Under the pieces are notes generated by a model. It saw nothing but the letters and a program-made list of their open reading frames with translations. It did no database searches and was not told the DNA's origin. A stretch of 64,000 nt of DNA. It comes from Gonatopus flavifemur (Eukaryota > Arthropoda > Insecta > Hymenoptera > Dryinidae). Shown here in pieces: positions 37,055 to 48,117 of this stretch. The translations under genes and the position numbers were made by a program. Numbering within the stretch: the first letter of the stretch is position 1; each line of letters begins with the position of its first letter. The DNA lies in assembly GCA_018340375.1 (NCBI GenBank), contig JAFFJZ010000081.1, positions 186,001-250,000 of the forward strand. The letters are read 5' to 3'.

Positions 37055-37444
37055 ATGAAAAGTTATATTTTTCTGAACGAGGAAAATACGAAGTTTGCTC
37101 GTTTGCCCTTCAAAACAAGCTGGCGACCGAAAGTGCGGACCATAGCAATCTCTGAAAATTCATGGGTGATTATTGTTCCGGGGCGAAGTTCTACGGCATT
37201 ATTCGGATTTTATCATTTCATTAAGACGAACCTGCATGTACCGAGCAGAATATTCATTAAAAATATTCTGCATTGCACGGTATGGTTACACCATATTGGT
37301 AATAGCTCAGAGACGTTCCTTGTAGTGGAGTCAATTGATAAGGTTCTATTTATTTTTTTATCAGTTCATCACAAGGCCACTGTATCCAGGTATCAGGTCC
37401 CGATCAGGCTGCATTATCAAGACCTGATAGTAGAATATGGCTGA
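37055..37444 (+). CDS. Unrecognised 129-codon open frame
   Basis: ATG to TGA, 130 codons including stop, starting MKSYIFLNEENTKFARLPF. It contains KVRTIAISENSWVIIVPGR and a hydrophobic FLVVESIDKVLFIFL segment. It follows the TATA-like site at 36,808 by about 240 bp. No domain is recognised, and the C-terminal part overlaps repetitive CAGGTCCCGATCAGG-like sequence also seen at 33.7-34.4 kb. It may be a chance frame or a relic of a mobile element. Confidence 0.2.
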   Translation: MKSYIFLNEENTKFARLPFKTSWRPKVRTIAISENSWVIIVPGRSSTALFGFYHFIKTNLHVPSRIFIKNILHCTVWLHHIGNSSETFLVVESIDKVLFIFLSVHHKATVSRYQVPIRLHYQDLIVEYG

Positions 37445-37510
37445 CATGATCTTAACATGATAGTGGTGCTATATGGGATATTATATTTAAAATATGCAAT
37501 ATTCTGGAAA

Positions 37511-37615
37511 ATGTGTCAAGCAAGGCTGCGTAGTCGGAGCTTTCACATAGCCAACTCCGACTCCGGACCACTTAAAACTTCCGACTTTGACTTCGGCTCC
37601 GACTCCGACTCTAGT
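37511..37615. repeat. CCGACT-rich block, probable hAT MITE remnant
   Basis: Starts CAAGGCTGCGTAGTCGGAGC and ends with CCGACTCCGACTCTAG. Repeated ACTCCGACT/TTCCGACT units fill about 100 bp. The terminal phrase is close to the CAGGGCTGTGGAGTCGGAG end at 46,054. No flanking 8-bp duplication was matched. Confidence 0.45.
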
Positions 37616-38269
37616 GTTTATTCTCATGAATAAAAATTCCAAAAGAACCAACCTTGGACATAAGATAGACATTATTCGTTATCGAGGTTTTTCGACCTGT
37701 GTTTCAATATTTATTGATATATTACTGGAGTTTGATTTGCTAAATATGTCGAGGCTGAAATACAAACAATATAACAGAATTCCAAGTCATAAGTAATTTT
37801 AATGTTCTATTTCAAAATTTTATGCATGAATTATTTCTCCCATCAACATTGCTCAACAGATATAAATATTCCAAATGTTAGAAAAAACTTCGTCAACAAC
37901 TTTCGACGAAGAATTTTCTCTAAAACTTTCATTCATGAACCGTTGATCTGATGCGGTACATAGATTTGTATGTTTTTATATGCAGCAGCTTATTGAACAA
38001 TTAGAACCAACAGGGTGGATGAAAAAGCACGTTTCTTGATTATTTCAAAACATAATAAACACAAGAATGAATGAATCAAAAATATTTTGTTTCTGGATGC
38101 TTTTATTCTTCACTGTGAAAAATAAATGTGGAATATTTCACCAAAAATCTTCCACCATGAATAGGGAACTTGACATCCTGATTTGGTAGAGTTTGCCCTC
38201 ACTTTTTGGAGGATTCAACACCCAAAAAATGGGATAGTTTTTTTGTTTAGGTTTGTTTAGTCTTTTTGA
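37616..38269. other. Intergenic, no supported gene
   Basis: AT-rich with no recognised exon, RNA gene or repeat boundary. Confidence 0.4.
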
Positions 38270-39520
38270 CCAGGGATCAGGTCACATGACACCGGTAACA
38301 TTTGTCAAAATTTTCTTTCCGATTTTTCATAAGTACACCTGAACAGATTGGAACCTAAGATACAACTAAGTAATTAGAAGCCATCTACGCGCTCAGTAAA
38401 CTTAACTACGCCCAAATATATCCGTGCGAAAATAAATCGGCAATGCATGGAAACAGTTTTCTTGCACCTACGCGGAAATGAACGGAACCATAGTTTAATG
38501 CAAGTCATACGTAAGTAAACCTAAACTCTTCACGTGTGAATTGCGGAAATCGGCGGAATCAATTACCATGTGGAAGAAAATCCCAAGTAGAAACTCCCTA
38601 CATGTGTAAAATCTTCGTTCGGAAGTACTCGGAAGAGATCCTAAGTGATTTTAAAACATCTACTTCAAAAATATTTAGCCCTGGTCAAAAAACTCAACAA
38701 AAAATTTTTTTACGACTACTTCCGACTTACTAGGAGTTTTTGTCTCGGAAATTTTATAACTAAAACTAAACCTTCGATTCAGGAGTTACTTCTGGATGAA
38801 GGCAATCAACGGTTTTCCGATTGTTTCAGTATTTCATTGATCAATTCACTTAGGTGCATTTCAAGTTTTGATGAAACAAATTTCTCCCGCTCGCTAAACA
38901 CAATTCAAAATTTCATTTCCGATTTTTCACAAGTAAACGGAAGCAGATGGGAACCTAAAATGTTCCCGAGTAATAGGAAGACATTATATGCATTTTATTC
39001 ATAACTCCTCCCAAGTTCATCAGTGCGGAAACAAAGCATAAATAAACCGAAGAATCCTCTTTAGGTCTCAGCGTAAAGTCGCGGAAGTGAATTAATTTAC
39101 AGTATACGTAAACACTTTTCAAAATTTCATTTCCGATTTTTCATAAGTGAACGGCAGCAGATTGGAACCTAAAATGTTCCCAAGTGATAGGAAGACATTA
39201 TGTGCACAGCATTCATAACCGTTCCTAAACTTATTGGTTCGCAAATAGAGTGGAAGTGTACGGAAACAGTTTTTTCACTTCTACACGGAAATAAACGGAA
39301 TCACAGTATAGTCCAAATAATACCCAAGTAAACCTAAACTGCCTACGTGTGTAGTGCGGAAGCCGGCGGAATCAACTGTGAGTCAGAAAAGAATCCTAAG
39401 TGATTGGAAACTCTCCACTTGTGTCAAATCTCGGTTCCTAAGTAGTCTAAACAGATCCTAAATAATTTGAAAACATTTACTTTAAAAATACTCAGGTTTC
39501 TTCAGATTTTTTAACCAGGG
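38270..39520. repeat. Degenerate repeats with ACCAGGG termini
   Basis: The phrase TTTCCGATTTTTCATAAGT recurs at about 38,318, 38,918 and 39,131, each followed by CAGATTGGAACCTAA. TGCGGAA, AAACCTAAACT and CCTAAGTGATT motifs recur between. Terminal-like TTTTTGACCAGGG (38,276), its inverse CCCTGGTCAAAAA (38,679) and TTTTTTAACCAGGG (39,520) occur. The 38,679-39,520 pair could be one CCC-type element, but flanks (AG, TT) do not match. Confidence 0.5.
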
Positions 39521-39598
39521 TTATGCACCACACACCTCATTTGTCAGAGAATCCTTGAAACTTTTCACAAAATACAGTAATTACCGTCTGTAATTTAA

Positions 39599-39887
39599 CC
39601 CTCTGGGGATAAACTGGGTCAAAATGACCCGTCCTTTATTTCGAAAACTTGTATACCTTTGAACAAGTACCTTTACATTTCTTTGAATATTGAACATACA
39701 ATCAACTGTAGAGCAAAGCGGGCTTCAGATTCGTATTCTGCAGACTTCGGCGATGAATTTAAAAAAAAACATTGATCTATGATGTTCTAAAACCGAGATA
39801 TCAGCGATCAAAAAACACTAGGGTCAAACTGACCCAGTATCCAGTGTATCCCATGTGTGAGGAAACTATAAGTGTATTCCCAGAGGG
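39599..39887. mobile_element. piggyBac-type MITE, 289 bp
   Basis: TTAA on both sides (39,595-39,598; 39,888-39,891) with inverted ends CCCTCTGGGGATAAACTGGG and CCCTCTGGGAATACACTTAT (right end inverted). An inner GGGTCAAAATGACCCG / GGGTCAAACTGACCCAG pair follows. TTAA duplication is the piggyBac hallmark. No transposase. Confidence 0.85.
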
Positions 39888-39891
39888 TTAA

Positions 39892-40170
39892 ATTCGGAGG
39901 AATTATATCGGCATGGTCATATAAAATCATTCAGTGGAAGGTTTGTGCAATTTTTGATGAATGCACATATGTATCACATATACCTATCGCTAAATATTTA
40001 TACTATTGAATTTTGTATTATAAGAGACAGCCACCATCTCTGTTACCACAAATAGTTGAAGGAAAATAATTCAGAAGGAATAAGTGATTGCACATAGAAC
40101 TACTTACATAATTTTCAGCAATTAATACTTATGGCAATAATCATGGTATTTTGTTTCAATCCAGTAAGTA
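39892..40170. other. Intergenic, nothing recognised
   Basis: AT-rich, no gene or element ends seen. Confidence 0.4.
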
Positions 40171-40276
40171 CCCTAGTAGCAACAGAATGTTGTATACGTA
40201 CTATGCACGTTCATAGTATATCTAAATATACTATGAACGTTCATAGTACGTATACAACGTTCGGGTGCTACTTGGG
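40171..40276. mobile_element. CCC-type MITE, 106 bp, TA target duplication
   Basis: The left arm CCCTAGTAGCAACAGAATGT pairs with CCCAAGTAGCACCCGAACGT. It then shows TGTATACGTACTATG and GAACGTTC palindromes. TA on each side (40,169-40,170; 40,277-40,278). It forms an almost perfect hairpin. Confidence 0.9.
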
Positions 40277-41921
40277 TATGAATATTTTTTGAAAGTTAAT
40301 CCCATGATTGATTGAAAATCAGAAAATATGATTTGAAAATGTTTAATTTGTACATTCATTCTTTTTCAAGCAGTTTTTCTTTAACTATGTGTGATAAAAG
40401 GAATGGTAGTTATTTCATGTAGCCGAGAGTTCAATTACTGTGAGAATCAAACAATAAATACAGTGCACGAATGTTGATTTCTTCTCATTCAACAGCCTAA
40501 CAGTACCAATATGTTAAATCACATGTTAGAATGTGTTGCATCGATCTCTACAGTATCAATCCTTGGAAACCTCTTCAGATATAACAACCAAAGAATCGCA
40601 TAGCACTGAGAAAAAGGAATCATTCTAAGGAAGAATCTTCCATTGAAATTGTTGAGAAAAAAAATGAATGGAAAAAAGTCCACATTTGGAAATCACGTTA
40701 TCTAATTCCCAACAGATTATGGAATTTATTTATTTTACATTTATACACACTGAACTATAAGAAAATACAGCAGTTACGCCATTAGTTTCATTTAGTATAA
40801 ATTATGTAAGGAGTTTTATATTCCATCATGCAGTGTTGCGCTTTCTGAAATGTTTCATCGATACCCTCAGTACAAGTCTTACATACTTATGGCTTGACTC
40901 TTTCACCAATTGAACTGTATATCGTAAAATGAATAAATCGTTGAAAAAAGGATTATAAATTGAGATTTTTGAATTGAAAATAATGAAAAAAGAAAAAACA
41001 AATTTGTGAATCAGATGTTCTGATTTTCTGTGGATCATAAAATCAATTTCAAGTAGATTGATATTCACTAAATAACCAAATAAACATGTAGTAATTATTG
41101 CCATTAGTTTGAAGCTCAAAGAATGTGGTTTGAAAAACTATTTTAATTCCATTTACTTTTCCTCCAACTATTTGTGATAAGACAGATAGAATTGTCTTAT
41201 GGGACCAAGTGTAATGCAGGTTTGCAAGAATCAAGCGATGAGTATGTGAAACATGTACTAAATGCTCCAATGAAAAGTTCCACAAAGAATAACATTGAGT
41301 GATTCAACATGGAACAACTTATATAATTCATACCAGATCCAACTGATGCCATTAATTTCTGTATTATGTTATAGTTCAGTCAAAATCAGTGTTTGTGAGA
41401 TTGATGTTCTGATTTTTCAAGAACGAAAAAATAAATCATTTTCAAGATATTGATTTTCACTGAATTATAACGAAATACAGGAATGAATGCCATCAGTTTA
41501 ATTTGGTAAGAATTATATAGGCAGGGTTGTATATTGCATCATGTAGGGTTACGCTTTGTGAAATGTTTCATCGATACCCTCAGTACCAGTCTTACATACT
41601 TATGGCTTGATTCTTTCATCAATTGAACTTCTTGTTTTAGAAGACAAAACAATCTCTTTCATCACAAATAGTTGAAAAAAAGTACATGAAAAGGATAACA
41701 TATTATAGTTTCATAACACTTTGAAACAATATTTTCTGGTATTCAAGGAATCAAAAATCAATCTCAATAATATTGATTCTCACTAGAGCATAAGAAAATA
41801 CAGTCATTACTGCCATTAGTTTTATTGGATAAAAATTATATAGGCAGAGTTGTATATTGCATCATGTAGGGTTACGCTTTGTGAAATGTTTCATCGATAC
41901 CCTCAGTACAAGTCTTACATA

Positions 41922-43021
41922 CACTGTAAAAAAATTTCACCGGAAAATTCCAGTACATGTACTGGAAGTCATTAACCTGTACATGTACCGGAAAATTTCA
42001 GCACATTTGTACTGCAAAAATTCAGTGCAAACGTTATGGAATTTCCGCATCAAAACTGGAAATTTTCTGAGCCTCGGTACTGGAATTTTTCAGTACACGA
42101 GCTGGACTTTTCCAGGACATGTACTGGAAAATTAATGCTGAAAATATCCATGAAAATTGAAAAAAAATTGCTCACGCAAAGTGATTTTGCAGGGTCCTTG
42201 TGTTCCAAGATGATTGAGAAACTTTTGATCGTTCATTTGGATGGACAGAAACTCATGTCTACCTAACAGGATTTGAACCCACACTTTTCTACCTGCCTAC
42301 CAACTGAAACCTAAGACCTAACCGATGAGCTATAGCGCGACATGTTGGAAGGCCAGCTTGGGTTACTACATATGCTTCATATCTAGAACACAAGCGGATA
42401 AGTCTTGGAAAACCTCATATATCAATTTCATTGGCTACAATTACAATTATTATTCAAAATCTCAATCAGGAAATTTTTAATATAAAGACTTGAAATTTTT
42501 CCTGCCAGAAATGACGAAGTCAATAGAAGTGGAAAATTTCAGTGCAACAGTGATTAAATTCCGTTGCATAGCAACTGGAAAATTCCATCACACGACCTGA
42601 AAATTGCAGTTCAAAACCTGTATAATTCAATTGCATAGTAACTGAAAATTCCATCACAAAACCTGAGAATTGCAGTTAAAAACCTGTATAATTCCAGTAT
42701 ACCAACGATTAGGTTTTTTTTTCTAAATTCCAAATTTTTTCTCAAGTCCTTTTTGAGGGAATATTTTTTTTTGGTGCACAAGAACTATAAAATTGTAGTA
42801 CGAGCCGGTAAAATTTTCGCGAAATCATGGCAAAATTTCAGTACATCATCTCAAACTTGAAAATTCCAGTACAATGACTGAATTTTCAGTTATGCTTGGT
42901 AAATTTTCAGTAACGTAACAACAAAATCTCTGTACATGTACTGGAATATCCATATTCCAGTACTAGCACTGGAAATTTCCAGTCCAGTTGCACAGTAAAT
43001 TTCCAGTTTTTTTTTACAGTG
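41922..43021. mobile_element. Long CACTG-type TIR element with tRNA-like module, 1,100 bp
   Basis: The ends are CACTGTAAAAAAATTTCACC and a right end ACTGGAAA...TTTTTTTTTACAGTG. TA flanks both sides (41,920-41,921; 43,022-43,023). The intact empty site CTTACATACTTATGGCTTG at about 41,592 in the same palindrome confirms the borders. Subterminal arrays contain CAGTACATGTACTGG, GGAAATTTCC and TGGAATTTTTCAG. A minus-strand tRNA-like module lies at 42,260-42,345. No transposase. Confidence 0.88.
42260..42345 (-). ncRNA. tRNA-like module
   Basis: On the minus strand: A-box TATAGCTCATCGGTTAGGT (42,334-42,316) and B-box GGGTTCAAATCCT (42,280-42,268). These are close to consensus. The outer stem could pair weakly through CTACCTAACAGG-like sequence. 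Spacing of about 50 bp is tRNA-like. It is about 66% along the element read on its own strand. Confidence 0.6.
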
Positions 43022-43886
43022 TACTTATCGCTTGATTCTTTCATCAATTAAATGTACATCGTAGAAGACAAAACTATCTCTCTCATCAAAAATAGTTGGA
43101 TCAAAGTACATGAAACTATAGAAACGATATTCTTTTCATGTACTTTTTTTCAACTATTTGTGATGAGAGAGATGGTTATGTCTTCTACAACATAAAGTTC
43201 AATTGATGAAAGAATCAAGCGATAAGTATGTAAGACTTGTACTGAGGGTATCGATGAAACATTTCACAAAGCGTAACCCTACATGATGCAATATACAACT
43301 CTGCCTATATAATTTTTATCAAATAAAACTAATGGCAGTAATGACTGTATTTTCTTATGCTTTAGTGAGAATCAATATTATTGAGATTGATTTTTGATTC
43401 CTTGAATACCAGAAAATATTGTTTCAAAGTGTTATGAAACTATAATATGTTATCCTTTTCATGTACTTTTTTTCAACTATTTGTGATGAAAGAGATTGTT
43501 TTGTCTTCTAAAACAAAAAGTTCAATTGATGAAAGAATCAAGCGATAAGTATGTAAGACTGGTACTGAGGGTATCGATGAAACATTTCACAAAGCGTAAC
43601 CCTACATGATGCAATATACAACCCTGCCTATATAATTCTTACCAAATCAAACTGAGGGCATTCATTTCTGTATTTCGTTATAATTCAGTGAAAATCAATC
43701 TCTTGAAAATGATTTATTTTTTCGTTCTTGAAAAATCAGAACATCAATCTCACAAACACTGATTTTTACTAAACTATAACATAATACAGAAATTAATGGC
43801 ATCAATTGGATCTGGTAGAAATTATATAAGTTGTTCCATGTTAAATCACTCAATGTTATACTTTGTGAAACTTTTCATTGGAGCAC

Positions 43887-44023
43887 CCCGTACAGCACGC
43901 GGACATTTCTCCGTCGCCTCCACGTCGCCTCTCCGTTCTTTCCACCTTGTATCCACGTCTCCCTTCCTTCCACCTCGCCTCCACGGAGATGCGACGTGTA
44001 CATCGGTGGATGTGCTGTGTGGG
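43887..44023. mobile_element. CCC-type MITE, 137 bp, AC target duplication
   Basis: The ends are CCCGTACAGCACGCGGAC and, inverted, CCCACACAGCACATCCACC. AC on both sides (43,885-43,886; 44,024-44,025). The GC-rich interior consists of CTCCACGTCGCCTC-type repeats. The corresponding uninterrupted module is seen inverted at about 41,230-41,285. Same TIR family as 16,174-16,565. Confidence 0.85.
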
Positions 44024-44662
44024 ACTTATCACATGTTTGTATGTTTCACATACTCATCGCTTGTTCCTTGCCCTAATTAGACTTGGTCCCATAGGACACA
44101 GTTCTATCTCTTTTATTACAAATAGTTGACGACAAAGTGAATGGAAATAATGTCGTTTTTTAAACTACATTCTCTGAGTTTCAAACTAATCGCAGTAATT
44201 ACTACATGTTCATGTGGTTCAGTGAATACAAATCTACTTGAAATTGATTTTATGATCCACGAAAAATCAGAACATCTGATTCAGAAATTGGATGTTTTTC
44301 TCATCATTTTCAATTCGAAAATCTCAATGTATCATCCTTCCTTCAATCACTCATGCCACCGTCATGAGATTTTCTGATTGTCATATCCAGAGACGATTTT
44401 TGTTCCAATGGCAAAGAGGGTAACTTCACATTTTTAACATTTTTCTTACCGAATCCCACAATACATTTCATGTCACATTATAAATTAATTTGGCTCAAAT
44501 TGCATTGCACAACATGTAATTACTGTTGGTGCACTAAGTATTTGTTCATTAAAATAAATGATATTGAATTTGATTTTGCAACTCACCTTTACTTACCATT
44601 CATTGACCGTCATACAAAATAATGCAAGCCGATTCACTGCGCACCGATTCTGCCCATGTTTT

Positions 44663-44885
44663 CAGTGTAAGTTTCTTAAATTATTCAGATTCTTAATTTT
44701 CAGAGTATTGGTGATGAACATGAAGAAACTTTCTCTAATTTTTCAGAAACTTGGTATCCAAATATAATATTCTAGTTCTCAAATCTGAATTTTCAGAAAA
44801 CCTTATCTGAATCCGCCTTTTAGAAACTCGAGTCTGAAAATTCAGATACTGGAGTGTCTGGATTTTCAGAAAATTTTTTACAGTG
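44663..44885. mobile_element. CACTG-like MITE remnant, about 223 bp
   Basis: The right end inverted is CACTGTAAAAAATTTTCTG; the left reads CAGTGTAAGTTTCTTAAATT. TTTTCAGA and TCTGAATTTTCAG motifs repeat inside. No matching flanks. Confidence 0.5.
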
Positions 44886-46188
44886 GCAAATAAGCATGGA
44901 GTGATAGCAAGATTCGTTGGAAATGAGCAGTATGGAGCTTTTTGAATAATTAGGTAATAATTACGGACTTATCTATCATTTGAAACTTTCGTATTTATTG
45001 CGAACTTGTAATACTGATAAGAAGAGAGAGAAATCCCATACAGCAAATCAGTTCAGAAAGAGTGCGCAGAGAATTCAATTGGGGTCGGATGAATTCGATA
45101 TGACTTCTCAAGAATTCTTTTTGAACTCCCATGCCGTATAATCGGGATTTCAGTGCTGCAACAAACAAATCTCTCCCTGCAGAAACGGAATCCCTCAGAA
45201 CGATTGATAGTGCAAATCTCTGATCAGAAATATGATTCGAACTTATTGAGAATCATTTGAGTCTGCAACGACCAATTTGAAATTTGTCATTTCTCATTGG
45301 AAAAATTTCATTTGGATAAGAATCAATTCTTTGAATGATCTTAGTTTTACGGGGACGTTACATTCCCACTTAGAAATTTCCTATGACTCCCTTTCTCCAT
45401 TCTCATACCTTTATAGTTCCATTGATATAAAGAATTATAGCACCTCCTCACCGAACAGATTATGAAAACAAACACATCAATTCCTACTCTCATTTTTTTA
45501 TTCATCTTATTTATTCCAACAAAGAATTCTATGTATTTGATTCCGAAACATTGCACTTTGAACTTCGAATCAACGTGTGAAAATACATTGTCCATAAATT
45601 AACATATGGATTCCTCGTTTGTGTTGGAGGAAAATTGAAAAAATTTTTTGCATGCAAATTTCATCTCTCAACTGTGTGTATTTAATATGTGTATTTGAAA
45701 AAATGAGCCAAAGAAATGAGAACGTATTCCAAACGGCACACGAAGTTCTCTGAATGTTTCAAAAACATAGCCTAGGTTCTGCGAGTCCCATCCCCTAAAA
45801 GCACATATTTCCAATGTTTAGAGCATTTTCACTTTTAATGCAGTTAAACGGGCTCTGAAAACGTTCTTTCCATATACTACAGGACGTTCTCGTAATGTCT
45901 TTCTAACGTACTTTCATGAAAACTAACTTTTTTTTCAAGGAGTCGAAAGAGGAGTAGGAGTCGATGAAATAACATTCGACTCCGACTCCCCTTTCGACTC
46001 CATCCATCATTCCACGACTCCTCGACTCCAACTCCCGACTCCGACTCCACAGCCCTGGTGTCAAGAAGATTGGCAGAATGTCTGCAGGATGTCTCATGGC
46101 ACCGTCTTTGTAACATACTGGAGATCTCCTGAAATGTTGCCAAAATCATTGAGGTAACATTCTCTCAAAGCGCCATTCTTCGTAATCA
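44886..46188. other. Intergenic with a hAT-like end
   Basis: No supported gene. The 45,930-46,054 block is rich in GACTCC/GGAGTCG and ends (inverted) CAGGGCTGTGGAGTCGGAG, a familiar hAT MITE terminus. Its left end is unclear. Flanking parts carry AACGTTCTTTCC-like motifs, possibly an older TIR element. Confidence 0.4.
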
Positions 46189-46409
46189 CCCAAGCAGCAC
46201 CAAAATGCTGGTAAAGTACTGTCGATATGCAACGTGGGTATATTCCGGTATATTCATTTGGTGCAGCCAAAAATATTACGTGGAATGTTCATAGAACGTT
46301 CATTTTCGTGGACGTACTATGAAGATACTTGAAACGTATTTAGCTGTACCAAATACACGTAACAAGAATATCCTATGAATCTTCTATGTACGTGGTTGTG
46401 CTGCTTGGT
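46189..46409. mobile_element. CCC-type MITE, 221 bp
   Basis: CCCAAGCAGCACCA at the left pairs with ACCAAGCAGCACAACCACG from the right. Flanks CA and TA differ by one base. Inner GAACGTTC, CGTACTATG and GTACGT palindromes repeat. Same TIR as the long element at 25,942-27,343. Confidence 0.75.
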
Positions 46410-46881
46410 TATCATGATGAGAGTTCGAAGAATTTGTTTCTGCGAAAAATAGACCAATCGATTCAGAATCTTTTGAAATAAAAAATGAATAGCACTTGAG
46501 AGGAACGTTCTTAAAAAGTGAACTCGCGAATTTTACTAAGCGCTGGGTCAAATTAACATTAGAATGCCCGAAGAGGTCGATTTGACTGATTTGCATTTTG
46601 TTTGTATTTCATTATTCTTGATTTTGTACGTTAAATAATGTAATTCCGTATTTTTCACTCTCCACTATCAAAATTCATCAAGTCCCAATTGGAGACGATG
46701 AAATGTTTCCATGTTATATATAATATTGCTACACGGAGAAAAAAAGTCTGCTAAGAAGTACCATACTTCATAGTGTTTCAGCATCAGTCTTGTCCAGATC
46801 AAATTATTTACGTGAAAATACTTCTAAAAGTACCATACTGGCTTGGACTTCCCTAAAGAAGTATACCACTTTTGTAGATAT

Positions 46882-47792
46882 TGTAAGATGCGTTCGGGAA
46901 TACACGGTCCGCGCATGCGAATTAGATTAATTCACACGACGAATTAATGATCACGCTTGGAGAGAGGTGACGAAGGAGGCGAAAGAAAAGCGACACTCGT
47001 TGCGTGATCGAAAAGAACGACGGGTCGATTGACGACAAGTATAAAGAAATAGAGGCGACATCGCCGCAGCCAAGTAAAATTAGTCGTTATCGTTGATTAA
47101 CGCGCGTTACATGAAATACCGGTCATTAATTAGTGAATCGGATTTGACAGTGTAATAATTTATTAAACGGTGGTACGATAAATCCACGCACGTGTTTCTC
47201 AAATTCAATTAATCAAAGAACATGGCGGTCGACCGCGTGCGGAGTGATTTTATAATCCACGCGTATTTCAATGATCCTTTATAAAATCCAAAAGATTCAT
47301 ATTCGCGTTAATTTAATATGAATCGACGAAATAAATTATCTGAATATTTTGTGTGAAGTGGTCGTTCTTCTCGATCGTTGGCCTTATTAAAATTCGCAAC
47401 GACCACGTGTTAATGTATAATCCCCGACATGTTGCATCTGCCGATACGCGTACGTGAACCCAGAAGAATCGGTCTCTCGGTTGTGATATAACTTTGAATG
47501 CTGATAATTGGTGACTGCGTCACAGAGGAAAATTATTTGTGCGTTATATTAAATAATTGTGGTGCAAAAACTATAGAACGTCTCCCGACAAATAACTCTA
47601 GTCTTCGTGTAAAATGTATTCTTCGAGCGTCTTATGACGTCAGAATTTAACACAGGGCGCCGTACCCTTCTGTATGCCTGACGACAATGTAATTTTACGA
47701 ATAAACATTGCATACACAAAACAAATAAAAAATATAATAAAACAAATTTCATAACATTCTCCTTCCTATTAAAATTAACTTTCAATCTTTCA
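46882..47792 (+). repeat. 5' LTR of the Gypsy element
   Basis: Starts TGTAAGATGCGTTCGG and ends TTTCAATCTTTCA. The sequence right after the LTR (GCGCAGAAGTGGGC) may be a primer-binding site, but I cannot match it to a tRNA. Confidence 0.9.
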
Positions 47793-48117
47793 GCGCAGAA
47801 GTGGGCTTACCACTCCTGGGTCAGTGCACGTGATTGTGTCGGTTACAGTTAATTTAAACGCAACAAAATGAAATAAAGTGTCGGTACGATAACCTTGATT
47901 CGTGATTCGTGTTGGTGAAATATTTTCGATGATCCGAGAGGAGTTGGAAAATCGTAAAATTTAAAGTTTAAGGGAAGAAGCTTCGAGGCTGAAACTCGAC
48001 ACCAGAGGAACCCGACAACAACTCCTGAACCGCATCGAGGAACACTACGGGACGCTGTCTGACCTTGATCCGTCCACTAAAGAGCGCATAATGGCAAACT
48101 AAGACGAGGATGACCCC
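47793..48117. other. Leader between 5' LTR and gag
   Basis: About 325 bp of untranslated sequence. The first 60 bp are comparatively GC-rich (GGGCTTACCACTCCTGGGTC region), as expected near a primer-binding or packaging region. Confidence 0.5.

Larger units (their letters stand above)
40740..44360. repeat. Modular giant palindrome (foldback), axis about 43,122
   Basis: A module including GGGTTACGCTTTGTGAAATG, TTCATCGATACCCTCAGTAC and CTTGATTCTTTCATCAATT occurs near 40,840, 41,560 and 41,876 on the plus strand, and inverted near 43,260 and 43,575. Copies are spaced 316 bp apart in the inner parts of both arms. A related module (CATTGAGTGATTCAACATGG, AACTTATATAATT) alternates in the opposite orientation. 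The arms mirror each other about CATGAAACTATAG...CTTTTCATG. Two younger elements interrupt it: 41,922-43,021 on the left and 43,887-44,023 on the right. No transposase. Confidence 0.8.

Noticed and set aside
38679..39520. CCCTGGT ... ACCAGGG as a confirmed CCC-type element
   Set aside because: TIR pairing is visible but no flanking duplication; listed only as a repeat block.
47549..47785. Open frame inside the 5' LTR, repeated in the 3' LTR at 53,610-53,885
   Set aside because: Antisense to the LTR, hydrophobic by chance; no sign of expression or known accessory protein.
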